A stretch of DNA of 46,805 bases from Actinomycetota bacterium (GTDB taxonomy: Bacteria > Actinomycetota > Actinomycetes > Actinomycetales > Microbacteriaceae), in contig JAAFHT010000009.1 of the NCBI GenBank assembly GCA_013297625.1, forward strand, positions 1 to 46,805, written 5' to 3'. The notes under the pieces are model-generated. The model made no database searches. It worked only from the letters and a program-made list of their open reading frames with translations, and had not been told where the DNA came from. The position numbers were made by a program, and so were the translations under genes. Shown here one piece after another: positions 1-9,277 of the stretch. How positions within the stretch are numbered: position 1 is the stretch's first letter; every line of letters begins with the position of its first letter.

Positions 1-2203
1 CGTATTCAAGGGGAGCTGAATACACCCCCAGGGCGCACTCGAACATTCCCGCTCGCGGATTTCGCCACACTGTCTCGCGGATGGTCACGGAGTATTCGCG
101 CAAATAGAACGGTCCGCCATCGAAGCGGCGCACCGAAATCTCTGCGCGAACGTCGACCTTTGTTGGCTCAACGTAAGCCAGCCCCGCCGGCCAGGTCAGC
201 CCCTGAATGCCGGTGGCGTCGCCATCAAGTCCGTTTCCGTCGTAAATGCTTGTGTTGCCGTCTCGATCGGTGACCGTAACGATGAGCGCATACACGCTCC
301 CGGCGTAGAGATTCCCCAGGTCGAAAACGTGGCGCTGGGCGAAGTCGGTGGACCGAAAGACCGGAACGTCGACGTCGAGAACACGATCGTCATTCCCTCC
401 CGTCAAATACACGAAGAGCAGGCCTTCCACGGTGACGTCTCGATCGGCAATGATCGTCGCCGTGGCCGGCACGGTGGTTCCGTCGACTCCCGGCCGACCC
501 AATTCGAAGCCAGAGCTCCTGTCGAGCACGGGGCGCTCAAGGTCGGGCAGCGGCATGTCATCGTGCACCCACTCGGAGAACCACGAGTCTTGGCCATCGA
601 CCCAGTCGACTCGCAGGCGAACCCAGCTGCGGTCATAGGGCGTGCAACCGTTTCCGAGGCACTCCACTTGGGCGGGAAGAGGAACATCGATGTACCTCGG
701 CGCGATCGACTCGCAGCCCACCGGACACACGCGAGCATCAATGGTGTGAACGTACTCGCGGGCTGCTGTTCGTGGGCTGCCTACTTGCTGAGTGCTGATG
801 ATGAGTGTGTTGTTCCACTGCAGATCGGGGTCGCTGGCGAATCGTGTCGCGTCACACAGCTCTTGGCTCGAGCTCACGCCCAACGCATCAGTTCTCCAGC
901 CGCCGCAATAAGACTCGCCCCACCGGCTTGAATCCTCAAACGATCCTCCGAAGCGGCTCTCGAGATACACCGGGTTCGCGAGAATCCAGTCATCTAGGTC
1001 GACGTCATCAACGGTGATCACCGGATACGCAAGGTCAGGGCTGTGCAACACTTCGCCGAAGACGTGATCGGGAATGTTTCCATCCCACACGTGCGCGTCG
1101 ACCCAGCCTGCGCAGAACGTGATCGTCGATGCTTCAGGCACGAGGAACCCCGCCTGGTGTCGCTCGATGTAGCGGTCGTTGTACCCGCTGTCGCGCAATT
1201 GCTGCTGCGTAAAGGTCTGCATCACCTGGTCGATCGGCTGAATAACGTTGGCGCTCTCCAGGTCGTCGAAGTCGCAGGCGAGCGCGGGCTCGCCAAATGG
1301 CACGGCGAATGCCAAGAAACGCACCGAGCTCACATCTTGGGTCGGGATCGAAATGATCACCCCAGAATTCGACAGGGGCCGCACCCATGAAGGCGGAACC
1401 GGGCTGTTGTCGCGCCAGAACAGTCGATGTTCAAGAACGGCCGTGCCTCCGGTCTGATCCGTCGCTGTAATGATCGTGAAGTCTTCCCAGGGCACAGGGA
1501 GACCCGTCAGCACGACACAGTGAGCGATGAAATCAACGGCACCCGCAGCAAGCCAGGCCTCTTCGGCAGCGTCTGTCGTCGAGACAGTGACCGCCTGACG
1601 CTCCCCGTTGACGAGATAGCTGATGTCGAGGTCAACAGGTCGAGTCGAGAAGACCTGAAACTCAAGGCGACCCCGCGCCGCAGGCTCCGGCGCGCAATCG
1701 GTGCCGTAGTTCGCGCGCAACGCCAGCGGAGGGCCCAAAGGGAGGTCGAGCACTGTCGCACGGCCGCCGTCGGGGCAGTCACCCTCAATGGGCGGAATGG
1801 CCGCACACGGGTCGGCCGAGATCGCCGCGCGTGTCACGCTGGGGATGAGGTCGCGAGACAGGAGCAGCGCATCGGGATCGGCGAGTTCGAGAGCCTCGAC
1901 CTCGGCGGCCGCCTCCACCATCGCTGCTCTAATGGCAGCCGGCGCCGCATAGTCGACTGTCGACACCTGGGTGCTCGCGAGCAACTCATCGAGTGGGGGC
2001 TCATCGCCCTCTCGATCGATAGCGAGCGGCGTGAGGCCCGTGCTCGTCGGCAACACCCAGGCATCGACCATTTCGGGCTCGACGGTGCGCGGGGCGGCGA
2101 AGGGCGCGGCAATCGCAAATGCTCCGACGCCCACGGCGATCGCGGTCACGCCAGCAACAACGGGCATCCAGATACGGCGAGATATCACGGGAGTCTCTCT
2201 CAT
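1..2203 (-). CDS. large predicted membrane-anchored/secreted protein with Ig-like segments, truncated at the window edge
   Basis: Minus frame open from ATG at 2203 (MRETPVISRRIWMPVVAGVTAIAVGVGAFAIAAPFAAPRTVEPE...) to position 2 without a stop (about 734 codons); absent from the ORF track because it runs off the edge. N-terminal RR plus hydrophobic segment. TGATG overlap with the upstream gene. Confidence 0.75.
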   Translation of the reverse strand, partial: MRETPVISRRIWMPVVAGVTAIAVGVGAFAIAAPFAAPRTVEPEMVDAWVLPTSTGLTPLAIDREGDEPPLDELLASTQVSTVDYAAPAAIRAAMVEAAAEVEALELADPDALLLSRDLIPSVTRAAISADPCAAIPPIEGDCPDGGRATVLDLPLGPPLALRANYGTDCAPEPAARGRLEFQVFSTRPVDLDISYLVNGERQAVTVSTTDAAEEAWLAAGAVDFIAHCVVLTGLPVPWEDFTIITATDQTGGTAVLEHRLFWRDNSPVPPSWVRPLSNSGVIISIPTQDVSSVRFLAFAVPFGEPALACDFDDLESANVIQPIDQVMQTFTQQQLRDSGYNDRYIERHQAGFLVPEASTITFCAGWVDAHVWDGNIPDHVFGEVLHSPDLAYPVITVDDVDLDDWILANPVYLESRFGGSFEDSSRWGESYCGGWRTDALGVSSSQELCDATRFASDPDLQWNNTLIISTQQVGSPRTAAREYVHTIDARVCPVGCESIAPRYIDVPLPAQVECLGNGCTPYDRSWVRLRVDWVDGQDSWFSEWVHDDMPLPDLERPVLDRSSGFELGRPGVDGTTVPATATIIADRDVTVEGLLFVYLTGGNDDRVLDVDVPVFRSTDFAQRHVFDLGNLYAGSVYALIVTVTDRDGNTSIYDGNGLDGDATGIQGLTWPAGLAYVEPTKVDVRAEISVRRFDGGPFYLREYSVTIRETVWRNPRAGMFECALGVYSAPLEY

Positions 2204-2967
2204 CAGAGGATGCAGTCGACGTTCACGACGACGACGGCGGGTGAACTGGTGTTTCCGGCGGCATCGACGGCCGTGATGACGAACTGCACGTCGCCCTTGG
2301 TTCCTGGGCCGGTGGCGTCGAAGGTGAAGACCCACGAGCCACCCGATCGCGTTGCGCTCGCCTGGCCGGTGTAGGCGCCGCTCCACGTCGCAGTGACGGC
2401 GGTCACTCCGACGTTGTCGGCAGCATCGATCGTGATGACAGACACGGCGGGAAGGTAGCTGTCGTCACACGTCATGAGCGGATACTGCGAGCTGGCACTT
2501 GAGATCGTTGGGGCTGCCGTGTCGCGAGCCGGAGCGGCGCCCGAGTCGTCCGCGGGGGCAGAAGGCGCGTCAGACGGCGTCTCGGCGTCGGCCACGATCG
2601 TCACGGTGGCGCAGTCGCCTCCGACGGGCACCGTGGCCGCCGCCGCGGCCTCGCCCTCGTCGAGAGTGATCGAGGTGATCGGCAACCACAGTGTTTCGGC
2701 GAGACTCTGCGGGTTGCGCACCCCAACCCACTCGGCGTCGTCGCTCTGGGCAACCACGAGCACTCGATCGCCCGCATACAGCTCGCCGATGACCGGGCCG
2801 CCGGCACACGCGTGCGCCGAGGTCGATTGCACGAGACCGCCGATTCCCGGCTCGACCACCTGGGGCGCGACAAACACGCCCGAGAGGGCCAAGCCCGCAC
2901 CCGCCGCGCCCGTCACCACCACGGCGCCCGCCGAGATCAGCCAGCCGCCCAGAACACTTATTGCCAT
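2203..2967 (-). CDS. secreted/membrane-anchored protein with SH3-like and Ig-like (bacterial surface) domains
   Basis: 254 aa ORF; N-terminal hydrophobic anchor; SH3-like segment 'GELYAGDRVLVVAQSDDAEWVGVRNPQSLAETLWLP'; Ig-like 'DNVGVTAVTATWSG...FVITAVDAAGNTSSPAVVVVNV'. Confidence 0.7.
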   Translation of the reverse strand: MAISVLGGWLISAGAVVVTGAAGAGLALSGVFVAPQVVEPGIGGLVQSTSAHACAGGPVIGELYAGDRVLVVAQSDDAEWVGVRNPQSLAETLWLPITSITLDEGEAAAAATVPVGGDCATVTIVADAETPSDAPSAPADDSGAAPARDTAAPTISSASSQYPLMTCDDSYLPAVSVITIDAADNVGVTAVTATWSGAYTGQASATRSGGSWVFTFDATGPGTKGDVQFVITAVDAAGNTSSPAVVVVNVDCIL

Positions 2968-3033
2968 CCGGCAATACTGCCGTTCAGTGGCTCACCGCAC
3001 TAGAGCAAAACGCGATAATCCTTTGGAAACGCC

Positions 3034-4407
3034 CTACAAATTCTTGACGGCCGTCAAGACCTTGGTGAGCGAGTCTTTCGCGTCGCCGAAGAGCAGCGTG
3101 GTCTGCGGCTCGAAGAGCAGGTCGTTCTCGATGCCCGCGAAGCCGGGGCGCATCGAACGCTTGAGAAAGACCACCTGGCGCGCTGACGCCACATCGAGAA
3201 TCGGCATGCCATAGATGGGCGAACCGGGACTCGTCTTGGCCGCCGGGTTCACGACGTCGTTAGCGCCCACGACGAGAGCGACGTCGCAGTTCTTGAACTG
3301 CGGGTTGACCTCGTCCATCTCGGCGAGCACCTCGTAGGGCACGTTCGCTTCGGCGAGCAGCACATTCATGTGCCCCGGCATGCGGCCAGCAACGGGGTGA
3401 ATACCAAAGACCACCTCGATGCCCTTGGCCTCGAGGGTCGTCGCGAGTTCGGCCATGGTGTGCTGCGCCTGCGCGACCGCGAGTCCGTATCCCGGAACCA
3501 CGATGACGCGCTGGGCGTAACCGAGCAGAATCGCCACGTCTTCGGCGCTCGAGCTGCGCACGGGGCGGTCGCTCATGGCCGTCGAGCCGGCGGTCGAGCC
3601 GCCGCGGAAGGCGCCGAACAGAATGCCCACAACGCTGCGGCCCATGGCCGAGGCCATCGCGCGCGTGAGAATGGTGCCGGATGCTCCCACGAGGGTGCCC
3701 GCGACGAGCAGCAGCGTGTTGCCGAGCACGAGGCCCGAAGCGGCCACGGTCAGGCCCGTGAACGCGTTGAGCAGCGAGATGACGATGGGCACATCGGCAC
3801 CGCCCACCGGCAGCACGACGAGCACGCCGAGCGCGGTACCGAGCGCGAGCAGCACGTACGAGGCCAGCACGTCGCCCGTGAGCACGAGCCACACGGCGCT
3901 CGCGAGCGAGCCCAGGGCCACGAGCGAGATCACGACAGGAGCACCCGGAAAGACGATCGGCCGCGTCGGCATGAGCTCTTGCAACTTGGCAAACGTGATC
4001 GCCGAACCCGCAAACGACACCGCGCCGACGAGCACCGTGAAGGCCACAGCGATGAGGCTGCCGAGCCCGTCAACGTGCGTGAGTTCGAGCAACGCCACGA
4101 GCGCGGCCGCACCACCGCCCACACCATTGAAGAGTGCGACGAGCTGCGGCATTTGCGTCATCTTGACGAGACGTGACGCCGGAACGGCGATGGCCGTACC
4201 GAGGGCGATCACGCCCAGAATCAGCAAAACGTTGTCGAGTTCGGTCGAGAGAAAGACGACGACCATCGCGAGCAACGCGCCGAACGCGCCGATGAGGTTG
4301 CCGCGGCGCGCCGACTTCGGCGAGCTGAGACCCTTGAGGGCGAGGATGAAGCAGACGGCCGCGATGAGGTAGAGAACCGCGGTGAGTTCAGGGCTCAGGA
4401 TGTTCAC
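3034..4407 (-). CDS. pntB: NAD(P) transhydrogenase subunit beta
   Basis: VNILSPELTAVLYLIAAVCFILALKGLSSPKSARRGNLIGAFGA...VIVVPGYGLAVAQAQHTMAEL...; GTG start at 4407, overlapping the upstream gene stop. Confidence 0.95.
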   Translation of the reverse strand: MNILSPELTAVLYLIAAVCFILALKGLSSPKSARRGNLIGAFGALLAMVVVFLSTELDNVLLILGVIALGTAIAVPASRLVKMTQMPQLVALFNGVGGGAAALVALLELTHVDGLGSLIAVAFTVLVGAVSFAGSAITFAKLQELMPTRPIVFPGAPVVISLVALGSLASAVWLVLTGDVLASYVLLALGTALGVLVVLPVGGADVPIVISLLNAFTGLTVAASGLVLGNTLLLVAGTLVGASGTILTRAMASAMGRSVVGILFGAFRGGSTAGSTAMSDRPVRSSSAEDVAILLGYAQRVIVVPGYGLAVAQAQHTMAELATTLEAKGIEVVFGIHPVAGRMPGHMNVLLAEANVPYEVLAEMDEVNPQFKNCDVALVVGANDVVNPAAKTSPGSPIYGMPILDVASARQVVFLKRSMRPGFAGIENDLLFEPQTTLLFGDAKDSLTKVLTAVKNL

Positions 4408-4718
4408 TTCGCGCCCTCTTTCGCCGAAGCCGAGCCCGGCGCGCGTCGGCCGCCGAACATCTCGAGCATGCGATCGGTGACGACGAATCCGCCCACGAGG
4501 TTGACGGTCGCGAGCAGCACGGCGATGAGCGCCACGACGAGCACGGGGACGCTCTCGGCCTGACCCGCGACGATCACGGCCCCGACGAGGATGATGCCGT
4601 GAATGGCGTTGGCGCCCGACATGAGGGGCGTGTGCAGCGTGCTCGACACCTTCGAGAACACCTCGAAGCCCACGAACACCGCGAGCACGAAAAACGTGAG
4701 CAGCGTGATGGCATCCAT
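4404..4718 (-). CDS. pntAB: NAD(P) transhydrogenase subunit alpha part 2 (membrane domain)
   Basis: MDAITLLTFFVLAVFVGFEVFSKVSSTLHTPLMSGANAIHGIILVGA; start overlaps the pntAA stop. Confidence 0.92.
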   Translation of the reverse strand: MDAITLLTFFVLAVFVGFEVFSKVSSTLHTPLMSGANAIHGIILVGAVIVAGQAESVPVLVVALIAVLLATVNLVGGFVVTDRMLEMFGGRRAPGSASAKEGAK

Positions 4719-5878
4719 TACTTCGTGCCCTTTCGGTCGGCGATGGCGGCGGCGGTCGGCTCGTGCCGCACCACCCCGTCGTGGGTGAGACACGCGCCCG
4801 CGACAACCTCGTCGTCGAAGTCGGGCGCGAGAACGCCGCCCTCGCGCGTCATGAGGGCGACGATGTTGGCGATGTTCTGGCCGAGCAAGCGTGAGGCGTC
4901 GAAGGGCATCGTCGACGCGGCATCTTTCATGCCGACGATCGTGACGTGTCCGCCCGCAACGGGAACTGTCACGTCAGCGCCCGCGACGGCGCCTTCGACG
5001 TTGCCGCCCGTTTCAGCGGCGAGGTCAACGATGATCGAGCCGGGGGCCATGCCCTGCACCATCTTCTTCGTCACGAGGCGCGGAGCCGGGCGACCGGGGA
5101 TGGCCGCCGTCGTGACAATGAGGTCAGCGTCGGCAACGTGCGGCGCGAGCAACTCTCGCTGCCGGTCGGCGCGATCGGCCGCGAGTTCCTTCGCGTAGCC
5201 GCCCGCAGCATCCGCCGCCGCATCGAGGTCGAGGTGAATGAACGTGCCGCCCATCGACTGCACCTCGTCGGCCGAGGCCGAGCGCACGTCGTACGCCGAG
5301 ACTTTCGCGCCGAGGCGCTTGGCGGTCGCAATCGCTTGCAGGCCCGCAACGCCCGCGCCGAGCACGAGCACGCGCGCCGGAGGGATGGTTCCGGCTGCCG
5401 TCATGAAGAGCGGCAAGAAGCGCGGAAACCGCATGGCGCCTTCGAGCACGCAGCGATAGCCCGCCACGAGCGCTTGCGAGGTGAGGGCATCCATCGACTG
5501 CGCCCGAGAGATGCGCGGGATCAGTTCGAGCGAAAAGGCCGTGACGCCACGAGCGGCGAGCGCCGCAACGCCGTCGAGTTCGCTCGCGGGCGAGGCGAAG
5601 CCGATCGTCACAGCACCCTTGGGCAACGCGGCAATCGAGGCCGCATCGAGCGGGCGCACGTGAACGAGCACATCAACGCCCTTGAGCGGGATGCTCGCCG
5701 CGAGTGTCGCGCCCGCCTCGGCATACGCGGCATCGGCGTAGCCGGCCGCGACTCCGGCTCCCTTTTCGACGGTGACCGCGTATCCCGCGGCAACGTACTG
5801 CGCGACCGCCGCGGGAGTGGCCGCAACGCGGCGCTCACCCTCGATCGGTTCGCGACGGATAGCAATCTTCATTGACAC
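4718..5878 (-). CDS. pntAA: Re/Si-specific NAD(P)(+) transhydrogenase subunit alpha part 1
   Basis: MSMKIAIRREPIEGERRVAATPAAVAQYVAAGYAVTVEKGAG...; Rossmann VLGAGVAGLQAIATAKRLGA. Confidence 0.93.
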   Translation of the reverse strand: MSMKIAIRREPIEGERRVAATPAAVAQYVAAGYAVTVEKGAGVAAGYADAAYAEAGATLAASIPLKGVDVLVHVRPLDAASIAALPKGAVTIGFASPASELDGVAALAARGVTAFSLELIPRISRAQSMDALTSQALVAGYRCVLEGAMRFPRFLPLFMTAAGTIPPARVLVLGAGVAGLQAIATAKRLGAKVSAYDVRSASADEVQSMGGTFIHLDLDAAADAAGGYAKELAADRADRQRELLAPHVADADLIVTTAAIPGRPAPRLVTKKMVQGMAPGSIIVDLAAETGGNVEGAVAGADVTVPVAGGHVTIVGMKDAASTMPFDASRLLGQNIANIVALMTREGGVLAPDFDDEVVAGACLTHDGVVRHEPTAAAIADRKGTK

Positions 5879-5965
5879 TCCCGCTCGGCTGGAACTGCGA
5901 TCAGTGGAACAGTACCCCTCAAGCGAGGATCGACACCGGGTTCTCGATGCGAGTGACGAAAGTGG

Positions 5966-6652
5966 CTAACGAGCGACCTGGTTGCGCTCGTCGGCGTGGT
6001 CGTGCACCACCTCGTAAGAGAGATCGCGGCGCTCAAGGACAAACCAGACTCCGCGCGCCGGCACGTCACCGTGATTGCTAAAGAGATGCGGGCGCGAGCC
6101 ATCAAAGCAAAACGAGTCACCCGGCTCGAGCGTGTACGTATCGAAGTCCACGCGAAGAGTGAACTGGCCCTCAAGCACGACGCCGTATTCAACGGATTCA
6201 TGACGCATCATCTTGCCGTCAGCTGACGATGATGCACCGGGGGCGTACGTGACAATGAGTGGGTCAACCTTGGTGGCATCGTGGGCCGCGAGGCGCTCCC
6301 ATCTGACGCCGTTCTCCAGCTCAATGTTCGGATTGTCTTCGCGACGCTGTACGACCGGCCGTGTGGGTTGGCCTGCCGGACGATGCGGTGCGTTATCGCG
6401 GGACCGCGTTGTTCCGCGTGTGGTGGGCACTGATTCACGTGTGGACGGCGCCATGAGGCCATCGAGTGACATGCCCAGATGGTGCACAAGCGCGAACAGG
6501 GTGCCGACCGACGGCTGAGTTTTCCCGGTTTCTACCTGAGACAGCAGACTCGCCGAAACACCCACAGCGCTCGCCACCGACCGCAAACTGAGCTTCTGCG
6601 ACTCGCGGACCCGTCTGAGCTCAGGGCCGACATCAAGTTGCACCAGCAACAC
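5966..6652 (-). CDS. XRE-family transcriptional regulator with C-terminal cupin domain
   Basis: HTH 'RESQKLSLRSVASAVGVSASLLSQVETGKTQPSVGTLFALVHHLGM' plus cupin 'RHESVEYGVVLEGQFTLRVDFDTYTLEPGDSFCFDGSRPHLFSN'; GTG start. Confidence 0.88.
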   Translation of the reverse strand: MLLVQLDVGPELRRVRESQKLSLRSVASAVGVSASLLSQVETGKTQPSVGTLFALVHHLGMSLDGLMAPSTRESVPTTRGTTRSRDNAPHRPAGQPTRPVVQRREDNPNIELENGVRWERLAAHDATKVDPLIVTYAPGASSSADGKMMRHESVEYGVVLEGQFTLRVDFDTYTLEPGDSFCFDGSRPHLFSNHGDVPARGVWFVLERRDLSYEVVHDHADERNQVAR

Positions 6653-6673
6653 CCTTCTCCAACGACAACGACC

Positions 6674-6720
6674 GACGGTCGACGGTCGACGGTCGACGGT
6701 CGACGGTCGACGGTCGACGG
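6674..6720. repeat. 7-bp tandem repeat (GACGGTC)6 plus partial GACGG, upstream of the XRE-cupin gene
   Basis: Read directly: gacggtc x6 at 6674-6715 then gacgg; every junction contains the palindrome GTCGAC. Confidence 0.97.
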
Positions 6721-6865
6721 ACAGCCTGACTGAACGACCGAAGCCGTTCCGAGCCTATACGAACGCTCTTTCGCGGCCTTTCGGCCCCTAATGATCAGAG
6801 ATGCACGACCATCGACAGGTGCGCCGGGCCGTCAAGTCCAGCTACACAGTGAATGACGGGGGCCG

Positions 6866-7858
6866 CTACAGGGCCGCGCGCCTCCGCGCCACCTCGTAGA
6901 GGGCGACGCTCGCCGCGATTCCGGCGTTGAGCGATTCGGTCGCCGCCGAGATCGGAATCGAGACGATGGCGTCACACGTCTCCGTCACGAGTCGCGAGAG
7001 CCCCTTGCCCTCGCTGCCCACGACGATCACGAGCGGGCGATCGGCAAGCTCGAGCTTCGGCAACGACATGTCGCCATCGCCGTCGAGCCCGAGCACAAAC
7101 ACGCCCTCGGCCTTCATGGCCTTGAGCGTCTGCGTGAGGTTGGCGGCCATCGCGACGGGCGTGCGCGCGGCGGCGCCCGCCGAGGTCTTCCAGGCTGCGG
7201 CCGTGACACCCACCGAGCGACGTTGGGGCACGATCACGCCGTGGCCGCCGAACGCGGCCGTCGAGCGGATGATCGCCCCCAGATTGCGCGGGTCGGTCAC
7301 GCCGTCGAGTGCCACGAGCAAAGGAGTGTGCCCGCGGTCGACCGCGCGGCTGATGAGATCCATCGGGTGCGCGTATTCATACGCCGGCACGCTGATCGCG
7401 ATGCCCTGGTTGACCGAGTTCTCGCCCGTCATGCGGTCGAGCTCCGGACGCATGACCTCGAGCACGGGGATGCCGCGCTTCGTCGCGAGTGACAAGGCCT
7501 CTTTCACGCGGTCATCCATCTCGATGCGCGATGCGATGTAGAGCGTGCTCGCGGGAATCTTGGCGCGCAGCGCCTCGAGCACCGAGTTGCGTCCGCTCAC
7601 GACCTCGACGTCGGCGCTCTTCTTCGGCGCGCGCGAGCGGTTCGACTGCTGGCCGCCACCGTTGCCACCACCCGCCCGCGTCTTGGCCGCGGTCAGCCGC
7701 TCTTGAGCGGCCTTGCGCTTGCCCGCGGGGTGCCAACTGCGATCTTCAGCCTTCGGTGTGGGGCCGCGGCCTTCGAGGGCCTGTCGACCTTGCCCGCCTG
7801 AACCAACGGTGGGGCCCTTCTTCTTGTTGCTTGCGCCAGGGCGCCCAGGCTTAGCCAT
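6866..7858 (-). CDS. rlmB: 23S rRNA (guanosine(2251)-2'-O)-methyltransferase RlmB (SpoU family)
   Basis: [22 protein letters not shown]...; VVSGRNSVLEALRAKIPASTLYIA; DGVTDPRNLGAIIRSTAAFGGHGVIVPQRRSVG; VVGSEGKGLSRLV. Confidence 0.93.
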   Translation of the reverse strand: MAKPGRPGASNKKKGPTVGSGGQGRQALEGRGPTPKAEDRSWHPAGKRKAAQERLTAAKTRAGGGNGGGQQSNRSRAPKKSADVEVVSGRNSVLEALRAKIPASTLYIASRIEMDDRVKEALSLATKRGIPVLEVMRPELDRMTGENSVNQGIAISVPAYEYAHPMDLISRAVDRGHTPLLVALDGVTDPRNLGAIIRSTAAFGGHGVIVPQRRSVGVTAAAWKTSAGAAARTPVAMAANLTQTLKAMKAEGVFVLGLDGDGDMSLPKLELADRPLVIVVGSEGKGLSRLVTETCDAIVSIPISAATESLNAGIAASVALYEVARRRAAL

Positions 7859-9257
7859 CGATACTCCAGTCGGTTGCGGTCGGTGAATCTTCGAGCACGA
7901 TGCCCGCGGCCGCGAGGTCGTCACGAATGCGGTCGGCGGTGGCGAAGTCGCGCGACTCGCGCGACTCGCGGCGTTCGGCGATGAGCCGGTCGACCAGAGT
8001 GGAGAGGGCTCGGTGGGCGCGATCGTCGGCGCGAGCATCCGTATCGGGCGCATCGAAGCCCAGCACGCTCACCATGAGCGACACCTCAGCGTGGGCTCGC
8101 GCGGCGGCAGCGGGGTCGTCGGCATCGAGCGCGGCGTTGCCCACGCGCACCCGATCGTGCAGCACGGCGAGAGCCTGCGGCACGGCGAGATCGTCATCCA
8201 TCGCCGCAGCGAACTCGCTGGGAAGTTCGGCTACCTCGTCAGCAAAGCGAGTGTCGGCGATGCGACGGGATGCGCGGGCGAGAAAACCTTCGATGCGTTG
8301 GAGAGAGGCTTGCGCCTCGTCGAGCGAACTCGACGTGTAGTCGATGCTCGAGCGATAGTGCGCCGAGCCCAGCCAGTAGCGCACGACGGCGGCTCGGTGG
8401 CTCGCGAGCAAGTCGGTGGCGAACACTGAGTTGCCGAGCGATTTCGACATCTTTTGGCCACCAATGGTCACGAGTCCGTTGTGCACCCAGTAGCGCGCGA
8501 ACGCGTCACCCGCGGCCGCCGACTGCGCCAACTCGTTCTCGTGGTGCGGAAACCGCAGGTCGAGCCCACCGCCGTGAATGTCGAAGGCCGGGCCGAGATA
8601 GCGCGCGGCCATCGCCGAGCACTCGATGTGCCAGCCGGGGCGCCCCGCGCCCCAGGGCGAATCCCACCGGGCCGTCGTCGGCTCATCGGCCTTGGCGCCC
8701 TTCCAGAGAGCGAAATCTCGCGGGTCGCGCTTGGCGCGCGCGGGCGCATCGTCGGCCTCGGCCATGTCGTCGGGGTTCTGGCGCGTCAGCTCGCCGTAGC
8801 GGCTCCAGCTGCGCACGTCGAAATAGACGTCGCCCGAGGCATCCGTCGCCACATAGGCGTGGCCCGCCGCGATGAGGCGTTCGATGAGCGAATGCATTTG
8901 CGGAATGCTCGCCGTCGCCCGCGGCTCATAGGTGGGAGCGAGGATGCCCAGCGCGCGGTAGGCGGCCGTGAACTCGAGCTCGACGCGGTAGGCCACGGCG
9001 AACCACGGCTCGTCGTCCGTCGCATTGGCGAGCACCTTGTCGTCGATGTCGGTGACATTGCGCACGAAGGTCACCGCATAGCCGCGCGCCGAGAGCCAGC
9101 GCCGCCAGAGGTCATAGACGAGGGCGCTGCGCACGTGGCCGATGTGGGGCGCCGATTGCACGGTCGGGCCACAGACATACATGCTCACGTGACCCTCGAC
9201 CCGCGGTTCGAGGTCGACAACAGCCGCTTGAAGGCTGTCATACAGGCGCACGCTCAC
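7851..9257 (-). CDS. cysS: cysteinyl-tRNA synthetase
   Basis: [55 protein letters not shown] (KMSKS). Confidence 0.97.
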   Translation of the reverse strand: MSVRLYDSLQAAVVDLEPRVEGHVSMYVCGPTVQSAPHIGHVRSALVYDLWRRWLSARGYAVTFVRNVTDIDDKVLANATDDEPWFAVAYRVELEFTAAYRALGILAPTYEPRATASIPQMHSLIERLIAAGHAYVATDASGDVYFDVRSWSRYGELTRQNPDDMAEADDAPARAKRDPRDFALWKGAKADEPTTARWDSPWGAGRPGWHIECSAMAARYLGPAFDIHGGGLDLRFPHHENELAQSAAAGDAFARYWVHNGLVTIGGQKMSKSLGNSVFATDLLASHRAAVVRYWLGSAHYRSSIDYTSSSLDEAQASLQRIEGFLARASRRIADTRFADEVAELPSEFAAAMDDDLAVPQALAVLHDRVRVGNAALDADDPAAAARAHAEVSLMVSVLGFDAPDTDARADDRAHRALSTLVDRLIAERRESRESRDFATADRIRDDLAAAGIVLEDSPTATDWSIDG

Positions 9258-9277
9258 CGCCCCAGCCTACCGGCGGG

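Noticed and set aside
1427-2374. 315-aa plus-strand ORF
   Set aside because: Lies antisense to the continuous minus frame of the large secreted protein that reads open to the window edge.
3370-4176. 268-aa plus-strand ORF, and similar long Arg/His-rich antisense ORFs throughout the track
   Set aside because: Antisense shadows of well-supported genes in GC-rich DNA; low complexity and no recognisable domain.
3034-4806. Single 590-aa ORF for the transhydrogenase beta region
   Set aside because: The N-terminal ~130 residues are low-complexity Arg-rich out-of-frame translation of pntAB; the real pntB start is the GTG at 4407.
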